DNA of 64,000 bases from Romanomermis culicivorax (GCA_963922205.1 CAWUHX010000387.1:1-64000), one strand, 5' to 3'; numbered from the stretch's first letter, positions 1-13,225 are shown. Made by a program: numbers and translations. Notes: a model not told the origin generated them from the letters alone.

Positions 1-2441
1 GGCTGATTTGTGAATTGACCCTGTTGAAGAGTCTGAGTCGGTCCCATAATAGCCTGAGGCGGCTGAGGATGCTGTAACGCAGCTTGTTGTTGATATTGCT
101 GCATCTGTTGGAACTGCTTCTGCAGCTCCTTCTGTTTTTTAAACTCCAGAAATTCATTATAATCTGAATTCTGTTGGTAACTCTCGTGGCTATCCTGATA
201 GCCCGAATAGCCTACATTATACACACCTCTGCCTCTGCTATTAAAGTTGGCATTTGGGTAACCTCCTCTACCTCTATAGTTACCTCGAGCAAAAGTGTTG
301 AAGCCTCCCCTGTTGAAGGTGGGGAAGCTGGCTCTGCCTCTGCTCCTGCGCTCGGACAACACTCTCAACGTCCTGCAGTCTGCAGTATTATGTGTTATGT
401 TCTTGTGGAACTCACACCATGGCTTTGTCGGATCTCGGGAAACTTGACCTCCCTGACTGGTACTAGGTATGGCCACATCAGACCGATTTTCCATTTGCCT
501 GTTATCAACCTTTTGCTGGAGCTGGTCGAACCTTTCGACCAGTTGTACCATCTCTTTAGAGATTTTCAATAGAAGAGATTCCTTTTTACCTTTTTCGGTC
601 TGAGCCCTAGGGGCTTCCCGAACTGGAATCTCCTCTATCTCAGGAGAATCACTCCTTGACCTTTGGGTTTGGGCCTGTACCTGATTACCTACAGTTTGAT
701 ATGGTTGCCGAAACCTTTGCCTCTGGCCTTGTTGATATCCTTCTGACTGGTTCCTAGCAACTACGGCAATTTCAGGATCATGCCCACTAGGCATACCTAC
801 TTCATTGATTACTATAGGATCCTGTTGTGTACCCTTGGGTCCATATCTCTGGAAGGCATTCCTATATCTACGTTCAATGTCATGAACTTCAACTGCTAGA
901 TCATACCAAGTTCTAAAGGTATGTTTTGAATTCTTAAGTTCAGACTGGAACGTGGGGTCACTCTTATATATGAAGGTGTCAATGATCAGTCTCTGTTTAG
1001 ACTGATAGTCTAAATCACCTTTGACTAGTTCCACTAATATACTGACCCTTTTCAAAAACTCTACGGCCTGTTCATTGGGTCTTTGTTGGATCTCAAACAA
1101 CTCCCTGGTTAACATTTCCAGGTTACACTCAGGTGCAAAGACATTAATAATGGCTCTCCTGGCCTCCCTATAGGTCATGTTGTCTCCTGCAACAGCCTTC
1201 GGTCTACCTTTAGAAAGCCTCAGCAGTGCTTCATACTTAGCTGATTCGGGTGTATCCCTACGGAATTCCCCTTCAAGTGCTGTTAAGAAGCTAAGCACCT
1301 GCTGATTTACCATACCCTCATCTAAAAGTTTGGGTAACACACCTTTAACGATATTCCTGACTACAATCTCTTGTGCCAAATTATTTGATGGCACTTCCCT
1401 CTGATCATAGGCTGCTGTTAATACTGGATCAAGATCAGAGTTCAGGGATTGCAGCATAACTCTATTTGGATCTCGTTGAGGTGGTACACCTCCTTGATAT
1501 GATGGCATATTGTCTTTGTCAAACCTGTAATCCCTATATGGGAAACATGCCAATTGATCTGGTCTAAGGGTACTTGGATCAACTATATTTCCTCTACCAT
1601 CATAGACCACTCTAGTTAAAGTTGGATGCTGCGAAGCTATCTGATTTTGATTCCTGAAGTCTGCCAATTGCTCAGCTCCTTCGAATCGAAGATCTCTAGC
1701 TGGACCTCTCCAACTTTTGGGCTCAAAGTTAAGCCTTTGCTCTTCATCAATATCAGGCCTATTACTAGGCCCTGCGCCTGCATTCATTTCTGCAGCGAGA
1801 CGGTTGTCTCTTTCTGCACCCCTATTACATGGTCTAACCTGTCTATCCGGCTCCTGTCGGCACCTGTCGGCTTCCCTTTTATTGTCCTCAGTGGTGGCAT
1901 TTGCGATTATGTCGAACAAGGCTTTGACGGTCCCTTTTAACTCGCGTAGCTGCGTCGCCAACTCCTGATTGGACATCTCGGGAGCTCTTTCCTGCAGTTG
2001 GAATCGCTCTTGTTCCTGGGGAATCCTCTCTAATCTTTGATCGACTTCGGGGTCCCTTTCTTCCAAATTCGGTCGAATTTCGGGCGTAACGATGTCCCTT
2101 TTTGGTCCTGCTAATTCGACCTTTGGCGGCGGTGACCTTTTAAAATTTTGCTGCGGCGGTCCATCGGCGTCTGGGTTCGGATTCGCCGGGCCTGCCTCCT
2201 GCGGATCGATGGCAATCGCTGGTGGTCAGTCAATTGGTACGCCTGCATCTTGAGGCGTAAAATGCATTGCATTTTGCTGCAATGGTTGAACCCTCGCGGG
2301 AGTTTGATCTGGGATCACTGGGTCCGGAGCAGCATGCCGTTGCTGATCTCCGTCTCCCAAATTGACTAGATTCCCAGCACTCGCCACTCTGGGTGGTGAT
2401 CTACATAAAGTATTACCTCTCCGTATCCTTTCGTTAGGCAT
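1..2441 (-). CDS. LTR-retrotransposon Gag (partial, in-frame TGA)
   Basis: Gag structural protein of an LTR retrotransposon, which would coat the element RNA in a cytoplasmic particle. On the minus strand it opens at ATG 2439-2441 and stays in one frame to the window edge, about 813 codons. The only interruption is an in-frame TGA at 2226-2228. The middle (about 900-1350) has the helical look of a retrotransposon gag core, including [21 protein letters not shown] zinc knuckle of the form CX2HX4HX4C lies near 370-415 ([15 protein letters not shown]). It is followed by an RGG/Gly-rich stretch and a Gln-rich tail. The knuckle has His in place of the usual second Cys, as in some Ty3/gypsy Gags. 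Pol would lie beyond the edge. The TGA is a nonsense mutation, or else Gag starts at a later Met such as that near 1978. The class is firm; the clade is not. Confidence 0.85.
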
Positions 2442-2975
2442 TTTAAATCCTGCTAACTTTCTGTAGAAACCTGGAGGATTTTCTTTTCTCCTAGTCTGAC
2501 TACGAAGTTCCGTGGTAAGGAGTTAAAAGCCACCACTTGTTGTGCAGGTCTTTCCTTAAGAGGCGTAAGAAAAGATTGGGTCTGAACTGACCTGTTAGAA
2601 CTGATACCTTGGCTAAGCCTCGGTGATTAGTGCAACAGTCCGGTTATCCCCAGACCTACAACAACAAAGATAAACTTTGTTCTAAATACGGGGGCCTTAC
2701 CAAGGACCTCCGCAGTCTCCTAGATGAGACAAGGAATCCCCTCAGGGATAAACTTACTTGGGTATAACCCGAAAGGGGTTTCCCAAAGCTTACTTGATGT
2801 AAGCCGGCGCCTGGGCCTCTGGCCCTCCGCCTTCATCGATGCGAATATTCTAAATAAACAAACGAATATTTTAAGCAATAAGTCCGGCAAAATATGTAAA
2901 AAGAATGTGGGTATACCACAGTGCAATACTCATAAAGAAAACAAGTTGCTGGGAAAATTGTATTTGGGGACGCCA
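2442..2975 (-). other. Untranslated leader of the gag element
   Basis: This is about 530 bases upstream of the gag ATG (minus strand) with no long reading frame. Its far end, near 2962-2975, reads TGGCGTCCCCAAATAC on the minus strand. It begins with TGG, as primer-binding sites complementary to a tRNA CCA end do, and could mark the inner border of the 5' LTR. No matching tRNA was identified, so this is a suggestion only. Confidence 0.35.
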
Positions 2976-4490
2976 GCACTAAAGTCAAAAATATAATAAA
3001 AACGATATAAAGTGAAGAATGACTTTCACTATCTTTTTGGTCTTTCTGTGGCGCTCCATTCTATGCAAATGTCTGTGCCGCTGGTCGTCCCTTTCGTCGA
3101 TTTGCATGTCGATTTCCCCACACGAATTGGCATCAACAGGGTGCCCAACAAGTCCCAATCATTTCTATTTGTATAAAAATAATAAAATAAAAAGTTATTG
3201 ATTGTAGATAGAGATACCTACATAAAGTTTCCAAAACGAGAAAACGAAAGGCAAAGCGTAATGAAATCAGAGCCAAAGAACAAATAAAGGTAAATTCGGA
3301 GATCAAAAAGATAAAAACTGGAAGAGTGAAATTAACTTTGACTTTATAGCACATTTGAACACCAATTTGGGACAGACGTCAAGTGAGGATCTTTTCCTTC
3401 AACACTGGATGCCAAATTGAGACTGACGCTAAGTTAGGAGGGATGCAAAAATGAGATTTCTATATTTAGTCTTCAATACAGCATTAGACGCCAAGTTGGA
3501 ATGAACGCCAAATTGGGACAGCAAGGAGGGACAGAACGGAAATTTTTTTGTATTTTTGCAAAATCGGTCAAAAAATTATTATTCATGAACGTCCAAAAAA
3601 ATCGATTCATATTCGGATGTTGAAATGGGACTTGAGTTAGATAAAGAAATATAATAAATAGAATTGAAAGAGACCTAATCAGTCGCTAGCTGATTCACCT
3701 AATCAGGCCGAAACCTTAGGTAGAAAGAGTTTGCAACAGGTCGGTCAATCCCAATTTCAACAAAGGATCAGCTGCTTTTGTTCCAAAGAACTGCAGATGA
3801 TCAAATAACACTTTGAGCTTAGGTAACTTCCAATCAATGGGCAAAACCGAGAAGTTAGGCTGAGAACTGAGTTGTAAATGTAGACTTGCATGCAGGGTGG
3901 TTCTCCAGAAATCCGGAGTCTAACCTGCATTCCCTCTGCTACGAGATTAATAACAATTGTCCAGGCGGGTAATAACAACAATTGTCCAATTAATAACAAT
4001 TGTATTTGGGCGTCGAGCTCCACAAAATACAATAAATCAATAATATATTATAAATGGCCGGTCTGGCCGCCGATTTTCTTTCAATAAAAAACAAACAAGA
4101 ATGACCAAAAACATAAAGGTCGGGCCTTTTATGTGCGACGCCTATGCAAATCGGGGTCGACACAAAATGCGTCGACTTTGGCTATTTCTTGGCAACCATG
4201 AGATAGACTATATCCATCCCGACACCGATTTGGGATACAGACAAATAAACAAACAGACTTATGATAGTACAGGAATTTTCTTCCACGGAATATTAAATAT
4301 TCTGTTGCCTTGCTACATATTCATGCAAAAGTATTTTTATTGCCATTTTCATCTATCTTTCGACATCCAAGGTCAACATTTTTGGTTTATTTACTAACAA
4401 ATAACGAAAGCATGGTAGGATGATGAATAGTTCAGATATCATGAGCTAATTACCAAAAAAACACTCTGAAAAAATTGAAAATTTTTGTGA
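2976..4490. other. No gene; possible LTR of the gag element
   Basis: No supportable ORF. The stretch lies upstream of the gag element and should contain its 5' LTR if the element is complete, but I could not find paired TG...CA ends. ATGCAAAT octamers occur near 3063 and 4144, and in inverted form near 3100. Short repeated words (gccaagttgg, caattgt) are seen at 3370-3540 and 3950-4000. Confidence 0.3.
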
Positions 4491-4496
4491 CCGGAC

Positions 4497-6410
4497 ATTG
4501 AGCATGGACATTAGAGCATAGGGACATAAGAGCGCAGGACAATAGAGGGCAGGGACAATGGGTATGGTGCACAAGTGCTACCCAGTGCACGTGCGCTACC
4601 TAGTGTCAGCGTTATGTCAGGGTTAAGTCAGGCTACTGTGAGATTGATATGTACTTAGGGAAGTTGAGTTTTTTTCGAAATTCGCGTTGATTTGATATGC
4701 TACGTAAACTGGTGCAAAATTACACAATGTACAACTGGCGCGAAAATGCACAAAACGAAATAATGGTCCAGACGCGGGACGATTCTCGTAAGGAAAAATT
4801 ACTGACGGAATCTGGTGCGGGATTCAACTGCTGAGGTTGACGCAAAAAACCAAAACTCGCGTAAGGAAAAATTACCGATGGAATCCGGCGCCAGATTCTA
4901 CTATTCGAGTCGATGTGAAAAACCAAAACTGGTCATCTTCCCAAAAACAAGGTCTTCTTCCTCGTCTCAGACCCACTTGACCCACATTTCAGACATGAAA
5001 AACACCCACAGTGGTCGGCGCGGACCATACTTGAGTTACTGTAGGTTCTGAAATCCACAGGGCGCCACAATTAGCCCTGTTAGGCAAGTGTCCGTAATAA
5101 GTGTTTTTGAGATGTCGCCACTGTTTCCGTTGAAGTGTGCATAATTACAATAAAAAGGTGCTTGAGTGCATAAAACTCGTAATTTCAACAAACAAAAAAT
5201 AGCTGTACAAAAACAGGTTTTAACCGGAATTTTTGGGGGGAAGCATGGTAGAATTTGCAGAAAATGTACAATACATAATTTTTCATAACTTTACATTTTT
5301 TTCACTCCTCGTGACACTAGTACACGAGAGCTACCTAGTGCACGAGTGCTACCATAGTCACAAGCGCTACCAATTGGAAAAAAACATCCTGTATACTTTG
5401 TGTGTTGAAAGAGAAATTTTCGCACTCGTTTTGCATCTGCATTCGTTAGGAAAATAGGGACGATTATGAATCAATTTTTTTCATATTATATCTTACAAGG
5501 TATCATCGTGAAAAACAACACGCGATTTTTTACCCACTAAATGACGCATATAACGCAAAAAATGATGGATTTCGCGGATCAAAACATTTAACATCAATTT
5601 GTAAAGCATTGACATCAAAATTGTTGACCTGCCAAAGATTACCCGTAATTTGAATAAAATTCAAGCGTGCATTGACAACTTTTTTCATTCTTTTTTTTGA
5701 TAACTTTTTTTCATTCTGATTTTGCTCGCCATTTTTCAAAAGTCGCTCACATTCTAAACAGATCCAATATTCTGTAACTTGGCCATTCTGAAGGATCTTC
5801 GTCGTTTTTTCGAAATTCGTAAATTCTTCCTGGATTCGTGTTAGATTTGCATTGAATTATCGATTTTTTAAATTTAGTACTTAAGACAGGATTGCATTCA
5901 CCAAAGCCCATTGTGTACGATGCGAGTAAACGAATACTGTCTGGTATGTTGTATTTTTCTGATTCCTAGACTTCTGTCTCTGATTTGAGGATTTTATCAC
6001 TATCGCCATCTTCATTAGGTCATTGCCCAGATTTTTTTACATACAACCTTGTTTTATACTGGAATACCATGTCAAAGTGTGCCGCATTTTTTTATTGTAA
6101 CAGGGTGGTCGCATTGATGACCATTTCTGTGAATTTTATGTTTTTGTCGGATTTTTTGTTGAACACAACCATTTCGTTTTTGGACCACAAAGTATTTTGA
6201 CTGTCCCTCATTGTTTTATAAACACAACGCATGATAAAAGCACAGTAACTTCAGCACAAAGTGTATAGGTCATTTTTTCAATTTGGTAGCGCTTGTGACT
6301 ATGGTAGCGCTCGTGCACTAGGTAGCGCTCATGCACTAGGTAGCGCTTCTGCATCCCAATCAGGGACAATAGAGCGCGGACATTAGAGCGCAGGGACATT
6401 AGGGTACATC
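4497..6410. repeat. Foldback element with GCTACC tandem-word arms
   Basis: Two inverted arms of about 85-100 bp lie about 0.8 kb apart. The left arm (5331-5420) holds GAGCTACCTAGTGCACGAG, CATAGTCACAAGCGCTACC and a tail with TATACTTTGTGTG. The right arm (6240-6345) is its near-perfect reverse complement. Further copies of the word lie at 4575-4615. Outside them are a second word, GGACATTAGAGCGCAG (4505-4560 and 6362-6410), which belongs to the neighbouring foldback. The loop has no coding capacity that I can defend. Confidence 0.7.
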
Positions 6411-7415
6411 TATTAATTGGAAAAAAAATTTAACCAACTTTCCGTGAACTGCAATGAACGCGAATTTTAAATCGTTTTTGAACACGAAAAAAGAATACTA
6501 AGCATAGTATTTTATTTCAAAAAATGACAAAAAACTGCGTGTGTGATTCAGAATGCGAGTTAGAAATTCAAGATGAATTCGAAAATAACAAAATGGAATA
6601 ATTTTATTCGAAGGTTCAAAGGTCAAATATCTGTGATTTTTTGCGTCTTTTGCAACTTTTGACAAAATACTCCATGGTGGAAAAATGCTTTGGCTTTGAC
6701 CGAACTTCTACAGGTAGATATGAAAAAATTTAAGGAAAGCATTTTTGAGCTGAATTGTAGTTATTTTTCACATTATTTTATTTTCGTTTTTTTATTTTTC
6801 TCTGATCTAATTTTTCTGTGCTCTACTGTCCATGGTCTATCGTCCTGCGCTCTAATATTCTTGCGCTCTATTGTCTCAGTGGCCGACGCAGAAAATTTTT
6901 CCGGGCAGCAGGGGCGGTAATTTTTTATTTACAATTTTTATATTTTTGTTGAATTATTTGCTTCGAGATGCAAACGATTTTTTTCTTTTTATTCTTAACA
7001 TTTTTTCCACAAAAACCAAAACGAAAAAAAGACGAAACAATGGGGCAACTGCCTGTAGATTTCTGATAATTTGCGTTTAACCATCATCTTGATAATTATT
7101 ATTCTTAGACCATGAGTTTAGGAGGCGCGGCCGCCCCCGCCCCCTGCATTCGCTTCTGTATTGACTCTAATGTCCGCGCTCTATTATCCCTGAGTTCTAT
7201 TGACCTGCGCCTTAATGTCCTGCGCTCTAATGTCCGCGCTCTAACGTCCGCGCTCTATTGTCCCGCGCTCTATTGTCCTGCGCTCTAATGTCCCTGCGCT
7301 CTATTATCCTGCGCTCTAATGTCACTGCGCTCTATCGGCCAGCGCTCTATCGGCCTGCGCTATTATGTCTCTGCGCTCTAATGTCCGCGCTCTATTGTCC
7401 CGCGCTCTAAAGTCT
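6360..7415. repeat. Foldback element with GCGCTCTAATGTCC tandem arms
   Basis: The left arm (6362-6410) reads GGACAATAGAGCGCGG in tandem. The right arm (6830-6880 and especially 7150-7415) carries about fifteen copies of the reverse-complement word GCGCTCTA(A/T)TGTCC. This makes an inverted-repeat unit with minisatellite arms. It partly interleaves with the GCTACC foldback to its left. Confidence 0.7.
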
Positions 7416-7949
7416 CGGTACCGAAAATTTTATATAGTGTTTCTCTTGCCGAGATATTTTGTATTTGCATTTTTCTCACATTCTTTTACACGTGTTTCAT
7501 TAAACTGACGACATATTCGGAGGTGAAAATTCCACAATAGCATTTTATATTTACGGAAATGTTGACCGAAGTTTGTCGTACTTTGACATTTAACGTCAAC
7601 TGATAACCTATAGAACTAGCTGAGAAATTTTACATAGAAATGTAGGCTTATTATGTCATACTTTCAAGGGGTGTCTTTGTATCCACATTATTGTTTTATA
7701 CAGTATGAAATTTCTTTCCGATATTCTTATTTTGTTAATTCTAGGTAAGAAATAGAGCTTGCCTTTTCAAAATTAGCAGCGCGATTTTTTTCAGTTCAGG
7801 TTTCCAATGGATTTAAAGAAAGAAAGGAAGAACATGTAATAAAGGTATTTATTGCTAAATTTGCATTATGAGACCATTTTTGACGGCGAAAGTAGTTTTT
7901 TTGCTCATTTCAAGCAAGAGTCTGAGAAATAGGAATATTCTATCACATA

Positions 7950-8676
7950 AAGAATGAGTCAAAAAAAAGCTGACTTTCATAACTTTCGAATGAATGAAGC
8001 TTTTTAATGCGAATTGCTGCATTTGAATCCTCTATTTGTCTTCGTTGTTAGGGCCAAGCTCAATTCACCTAGCCATCCTGGTTTGTACATAAACAGAAAT
8101 TTCGTAAAAGTGGGCATTTTTCAAAAAAATAAAAGTTGTGAAATCAAAATAAAAGTTGTCTTACTGTGAAAAAAGTTTTGTAAAGTTGCTTACTCGCAAG
8201 AATACTTGCCTAGATTTGCAATTTACACGTAATTTAAAGTCATCAGTTTGTTGTTTCGATATGGGCTAAAATTCGCCAAAATCAAGAGCTTTTGTTTCGA
8301 AATGGGAAAAAACAAAATCGATTCTGCTATTGACCGGTCTGATAAACGATTAAAATTAGTGGTAAAACAGAAAATGGGACTCACTAAAGTGGTTTTCTTG
8401 TAGTTTTCAGCTGTTATATAATTCGTATGACTGGATCTATTTTCCCCTTTTTCTGTTATAAAACATGATGATTTTTGTCAATTTTGCAGAAGAAGAAAAA
8501 GTCGAAAATTAGTATTTCTTATCCTAGTCAGCCAATATTTGAGCCCATGGGCCTGAAACTTGGCAGTTTTTACACCAGAGGTTTTATCTATGGCGGCAGC
8601 AAACCACAGTGAAAATGTTTTATCCATTCGAAAGCTGTGAAAGTCAGCACCCACCGCCTTTTTTGGCTCATCCCGT
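7950..8676. mobile_element. MITE-like element, imperfect ~80-bp TIRs
   Basis: The left end (GAATGAGTCAAAAAAAAGC, then GCTGACTTTCATAAC and CTTTCGAATG) is repeated in inverted form at the right end (8590-8676, ending GGCTCATCCCG). The flanks TA|...|TA would fit a Tc1/mariner-type target. No transposase is seen inside. Confidence 0.5.
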
Positions 8677-8924
8677 ATAAGAGTGAGTCAAAAATGAACG
8701 ATGACTGCCATAAACCGAAATATTGCGCCTACAAAATCTAGCCCGAGTTCGAAATCAAATTACTTACAATCGAAACTAAATATCTTCATAAATAGGTTAT
8801 CAATCGAAAGTGCAAGAAACCCTCCAACAAAATGCTTTCCTTGAAATACTCAAAAAAAGTAATACATAAAAATAAAAAGGTAATACACTTAAAAGTAGAG
8901 TAGACTTTGTTGTTCAAAAAAATT

Positions 8925-9130
8925 AATAGAATATTTGTTATAAAATTCTTACTAATCGGAAGCTGGTTATTGCATTGGCGTCAGAATCGTTTGAAAAGTT
9001 GTTGAAGATTACTTGAGTATGTTCACAAATTTTCAGTCCTATGTGACGAACAGTTCAGTAGAAAACCGTAAAATTATAGAATAGTACTTGCTCAACACGT
9101 TTATTATTGACAAGCATTTCGAGAAAAAAC
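8925..9130 (+). repeat. Family A MITE copy (degenerate)
   Basis: It shares the family A inner words GTCAGAATCGTTT, TCCTATGTG and AGTACTTGCT, and the right-end word AAGCATTTCGAGAAAAA. It lies just upstream of the first exon of the RGG-type gene. Confidence 0.5.
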
Positions 9131-9187
9131 ATTTTCGGCAACATATTGCTAGAATATCATTCAACACGTAAAGTTGCTCCTGCTATC

Positions 9188-10684
9188 ATGGCAGATTTTC
9201 TGTTTCAGAACATCAATGATAGTGGAACTAAACATCCAAAGGCAATGGCTATTTCAATATTGAATGATGAACGTGATGGACACGAGGTGAGCAACTTATG
9301 TATCAGTTAGAATTTGACGCAAGATGCTAATAGGGCCCATTGCTAGTTTTCGACCATGAAAATGTGTTTCCTAATGGCCGATGCATAGCTGGTATTCAGG
9401 GTCAATGACTTCGCTAAACAGCTATGGCTAAACAAATATGCTATCAATAAAGGTCAAGCATTAAAAAAAGCCTCAATTCAAGTTTTCTTGTTCGGTGATA
9501 TTCAATACTTGTAAATCTAACTGTATGATTTAAACGAATTCCTTGTATGATCCCTTTCAATTTCGGAAAGAAAGGGGTCTGAGTGAGTGAGGTCTGTAGT
9601 ATACGGTTATTTGAAAGTATGGCACAATCAGCGTTTTTTGTACACAAAGAAGGATCGTCAAACTGGTCTTCGTAGATACCAAAAATTCATTTTGTACACT
9701 ATAAAGATCAAGAATTTTTCATGTTTCCACACAAAACGTACTCCTTACAGCTTATTTTCGTGCAGAATTCTAGAGAAAGGTACATAACAACTCTCACCAA
9801 CTACAACAGCAGTCACTCCAACATTTTGTAAAATTTATTTAGGATTCTGGTTTCAATTGTTTATAACATGTGAGTGAGGTATTTTTGGCGCTGCAAATGA
9901 TGACATTGAAAAAGCTATAATTTGTCAAAATGCTGTAAAATGTGTTAGATATGTGGATCACTCGTTTGAACTTTGTGGTCTCACAGCACGCTCCAAAGGA
10001 TTTGTAAAACTCTTTGTTTATTTCTCAGCATACATTTTCTTAGAGAGGTTTGTTGGGGTCCTGATCCGGATAGATCCCTGGCTTACGCAAAGCAGAATCC
10101 TTGGACCTCTCAGAATTTTCATTTTTTCGAAATTTTTATGCCACGAAGTACGATTCTAAAATTGTTCAGTGAAAAATAGTCCAAATAACTATCATAAAAA
10201 TGGGAAATTTCATGTAAAAATTTTAAACATTGTCAGGAAAAAAGTTTAATTTTTTTGTTATAACTAAAAGAGTATACTGAGAATCATTCAAAAAAAGAAG
10301 TTTTGAAGCATTCTGGTCAATTTTAACGAGAAAAAAAATTGGGCCTGACCCCTCAAAATTTCTATACTGCACATGTATGACCCTTATGAAAATTTAAATA
10401 TAGTCTTTTCCTAGGATCACAGGGGTCACCGGGGCCACAGAAAAGACGATCGGGATGACGACCGCGACTGGGACCGGGGCCCGCATCGGGGTAAAGGTTT
10501 TGCCAAAGGTAGAGGCCGCGGGCATCATCGCGGTCCGCCGGACGACGTATTCCGCGTCCGTGGTCCCATTAAACTGCCCAGGGGCGGTCGTGGAGGCCCG
10601 ATAACGGCCAGCAATACGAACGTGATCAATGTGAAAGTGAACGTTATTCAAGAAAATGATGGAAAACAAAAGGCTCGTCAATGA
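9188..10684 (+). CDS. RGG/His/Asp-rich small protein, two exons (predicted)
   Basis: Proposed exons are 9188-9286 (33 codons, ATG to a GTGAGC donor) and 10415-10684 (90 codons with TGA stop, acceptor TCTTTTCCTAG). Both junctions are in phase 0, giving 122 residues. Exon 1 encodes MADFLFQNINDSGTKHPKAM and ends DERDGHE. Exon 2 opens with charged repeats (DHRGHRGHRKDD, DRDDDRDWDRG), then RGRGHHRG and RGGRGG, and ends in VINVKVNVIQENDGKQKARQ. Arg-Gly-Gly clusters are typical of RNA-binding or phase-separating proteins; that role is inferred from composition alone. Exon 2 is much more GC-rich than its surroundings, with no stop for 90 codons, so it is the stronger part. Exon 1 and the link between the two are less certain, and further upstream exons are possible. 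Confidence 0.5.
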
Positions 10685-13225
10685 TAACATGAAAAAAATT
10701 CACACGTACAAATGAATACAAGTATACTGCGTGTCTCAAAGTTTCAAGTCTTTTGGTATAAACGAATTGATTTGCATATCGTTCATTCCGGACTCCAAAA
10801 TCGCATTAGGTCTCGCCTCGTTTTTCTGTACAAAGCGCCGCCCCTTTGGAGTTGTATAAAATCGGATGGTAGAGCGAATAGCATGCTCATACGACTGAAA
10901 ACAGAAACAAATTAACCCGGAGTGTTTAGAACGATGATAATTTTAATTTTTTCTTCGTTCTTCTAACATCTAATGGAAAAAATGTTCTTATGGAAGAATG
11001 AACGGAGTATACATCACACATCGGTAGCAGTGATTTCCAGAAAGAAATCAATCCCAGCTAATCCTTATATATTTTCATCAAGAATAAATTTACAGGAACT
11101 GAATGATGTTCTTGATTGCATTTCGACATGATCTATTGATTGATACGTCGTTTGACACAAAAAATGTCCATATCTGGAACAGAATTTCTACAAGCTTAGG
11201 TGATGGTGAAAATATTTTTTGTCATTTACCATGTAACCGTGAAATAATTTCGCATCGGATGAATATCATGGAGTTATTCAGATGCATAGTTTCAAAAGGA
11301 AATCTAATTATTTTGGCAGGCTAATTTCGTTAGCATGAAGTTACTGCTAAAATTTTTATGCAGCAGCATGGCCCAGGCCGTGAACCTGAACACCAACTCC
11401 GAAGAATCCCTGCATTGCGCTTCTGCGATATTTCAGCTACAAATTCCTGGTTCTGGGCCTTGTTTGCAATGAATTTATTAGCATGAATTTGGCTCTCCAG
11501 CGCTTCGACACATGATTTTCCAATTCCCATATGTTGTAAACTCACCAAATTTTATTATAGACATGTTTTGTTAACTTGTAAACATAATGCTAGTCTACGA
11601 AATTAAATTACATGATTCTAACAATGATGCAGCTTCTAATTTGAAGACGGTATTTGCGTCGTCAGAAAATATTTACAGAATAAACTTTTTTTCTATATAT
11701 TACTTGATCGTGAACAAATTGGGCAAACAAGAAAATGAAAACTGAGCAAAAAACGTTTAAACCTCGAATATACTGAAAAAGTCCATAACATGTTGTTTAA
11801 ATAATGACCGTATAAAAAACGAAATTGCAAAATATTGACAAATAATATCGAACGAGGATGTTACCTGTGTTTTCAAGCGCCGTTTTCGGTATCACCAAAA
11901 AAATCTTGGGTAATTTTGTAAGTTTTCGTACAACACTATACTCCATTTATTTTCAAATAATTGATAGAGTGATTTCATACACGGAAAAAATAGTTCAGCT
12001 TATTACTGTAACTAATGGAGAAAATTTTTCATTCGTGTGCGGTAAACTGAAAGTCGGAAAATTTCCTCCCATAACATAGTTAAATGATCAAAATTTCTCA
12101 AGTAACACTCCGTTGTCATAGTCCTATACAAATCATAAATTGGCAAGCATGGTTGTTTTTCTATGCTTTAGCCTGTCCATTTGCATAATGAAATTTTGTG
12201 CTTGTCTACAGTATAGGTTTTCCCACCTCGTGAGAATTGGGGGAAAAATTTATCATCTTACCGCTGCATCGTTCATTTCAAAATAAATGGATTATTGTAG
12301 CTACTTTGATCAACGCTTGACTTTTTATCATAATTAGGCATGGAAATTTTAATTGACATGGAATAATTCAATCACCGATTGCCCAGAATTCGGAAGCATT
12401 GGTCAGATCACGTTCAGTAAAAAAAAACGTACTATCCTATGCTGCAAATTTATGGTATATATGGAAAAGATTGACCATAACCAATTGGTTTCTGTAAATG
12501 GCACTGAATAAGTTTTTAGATCAGAGAAGATCAGGATAATCTGGAGATTATTTTTATTTATATCTAGTTGAAGTAAACTCTTTCAGCTTTAATTATATTT
12601 ATTTATAAAAATAATTTTACTGTGTCAACGTATTTTCTGGAACCACATTCAATTCTTTAGTCTCGAGTTCCACAGCTCCATTCACACTTTCATGGTGTTC
12701 TCTCAAATAGCCTTTGGTTAGTAGTAACGAAATTTTTTTTAATGTCCGGATAATTGCCAGTGATAGATAATTTTGACCCTTTTATGTAATGTTTATTGAT
12801 AGGTACTATATTATTATGTATACTATATTTATGTACTATGTACACCAACTATTTATTGAACATTTAGGGTTATCGGATGGGACTGAATCAAGGAATAGTT
12901 GCAGGCTTTCACTTTTAAGGAGCCATGCCATAACGCCTGGTTGCTGTTAAAAACCAGTATTAATTGTATTAAAATAGTCTATTCTTTGAGGGTTCGGCTG
13001 AACTAATTGTTATCTTTTTCGAACGGTATAGAGTTACTTCCAAGAAAAAGATATAAAGGAACTAAAGTGCTGAATGTCTACGCCATGAAAAATTTCACTA
13101 ACAAATCTTCAAAATTGGATTTTTTGGAGGAATTGAAATTGGAATAGAAAATTTGACTTAAAAATTCGAATCAAAAACTAGAATCAAAAAACTAAAAAAT
13201 CTTCAAAATTAGGTCAAAAACTTAC
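10685..13225. other. Mostly non-coding; one family B repeat
   Basis: No firm gene. A family B repeat lies at about 11960-12300. Two minus-strand stretches could be later exons of the signal-peptide gene at 13226-13362. One is near 12890-12945, after the acceptor TTTTTAACAG. The other is 12625-12715, an open frame ending in NTLTQ-stop, with an AATAAA shortly downstream. Neither gives a complete phase-consistent model. A Gly-rich minus-strand stretch near 11345-11410 is also open but cannot be assigned. Confidence 0.3.
11960..12300 (+). repeat. Family B dispersed repeat
   Basis: It shares TTACTGTAA, then TCAAAATTTCTC, CTACAGTATA and the right-end word TTCATTTCAAAATAAATGG with copies at 13750-14030 and 38585-38870. 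Confidence 0.55.

Noticed and set aside
7150..7415. CRISPR-like array of short repeats
   Set aside because: Units are contiguous tandem copies of about 15 bp without unique spacers, in a eukaryotic foldback arm.
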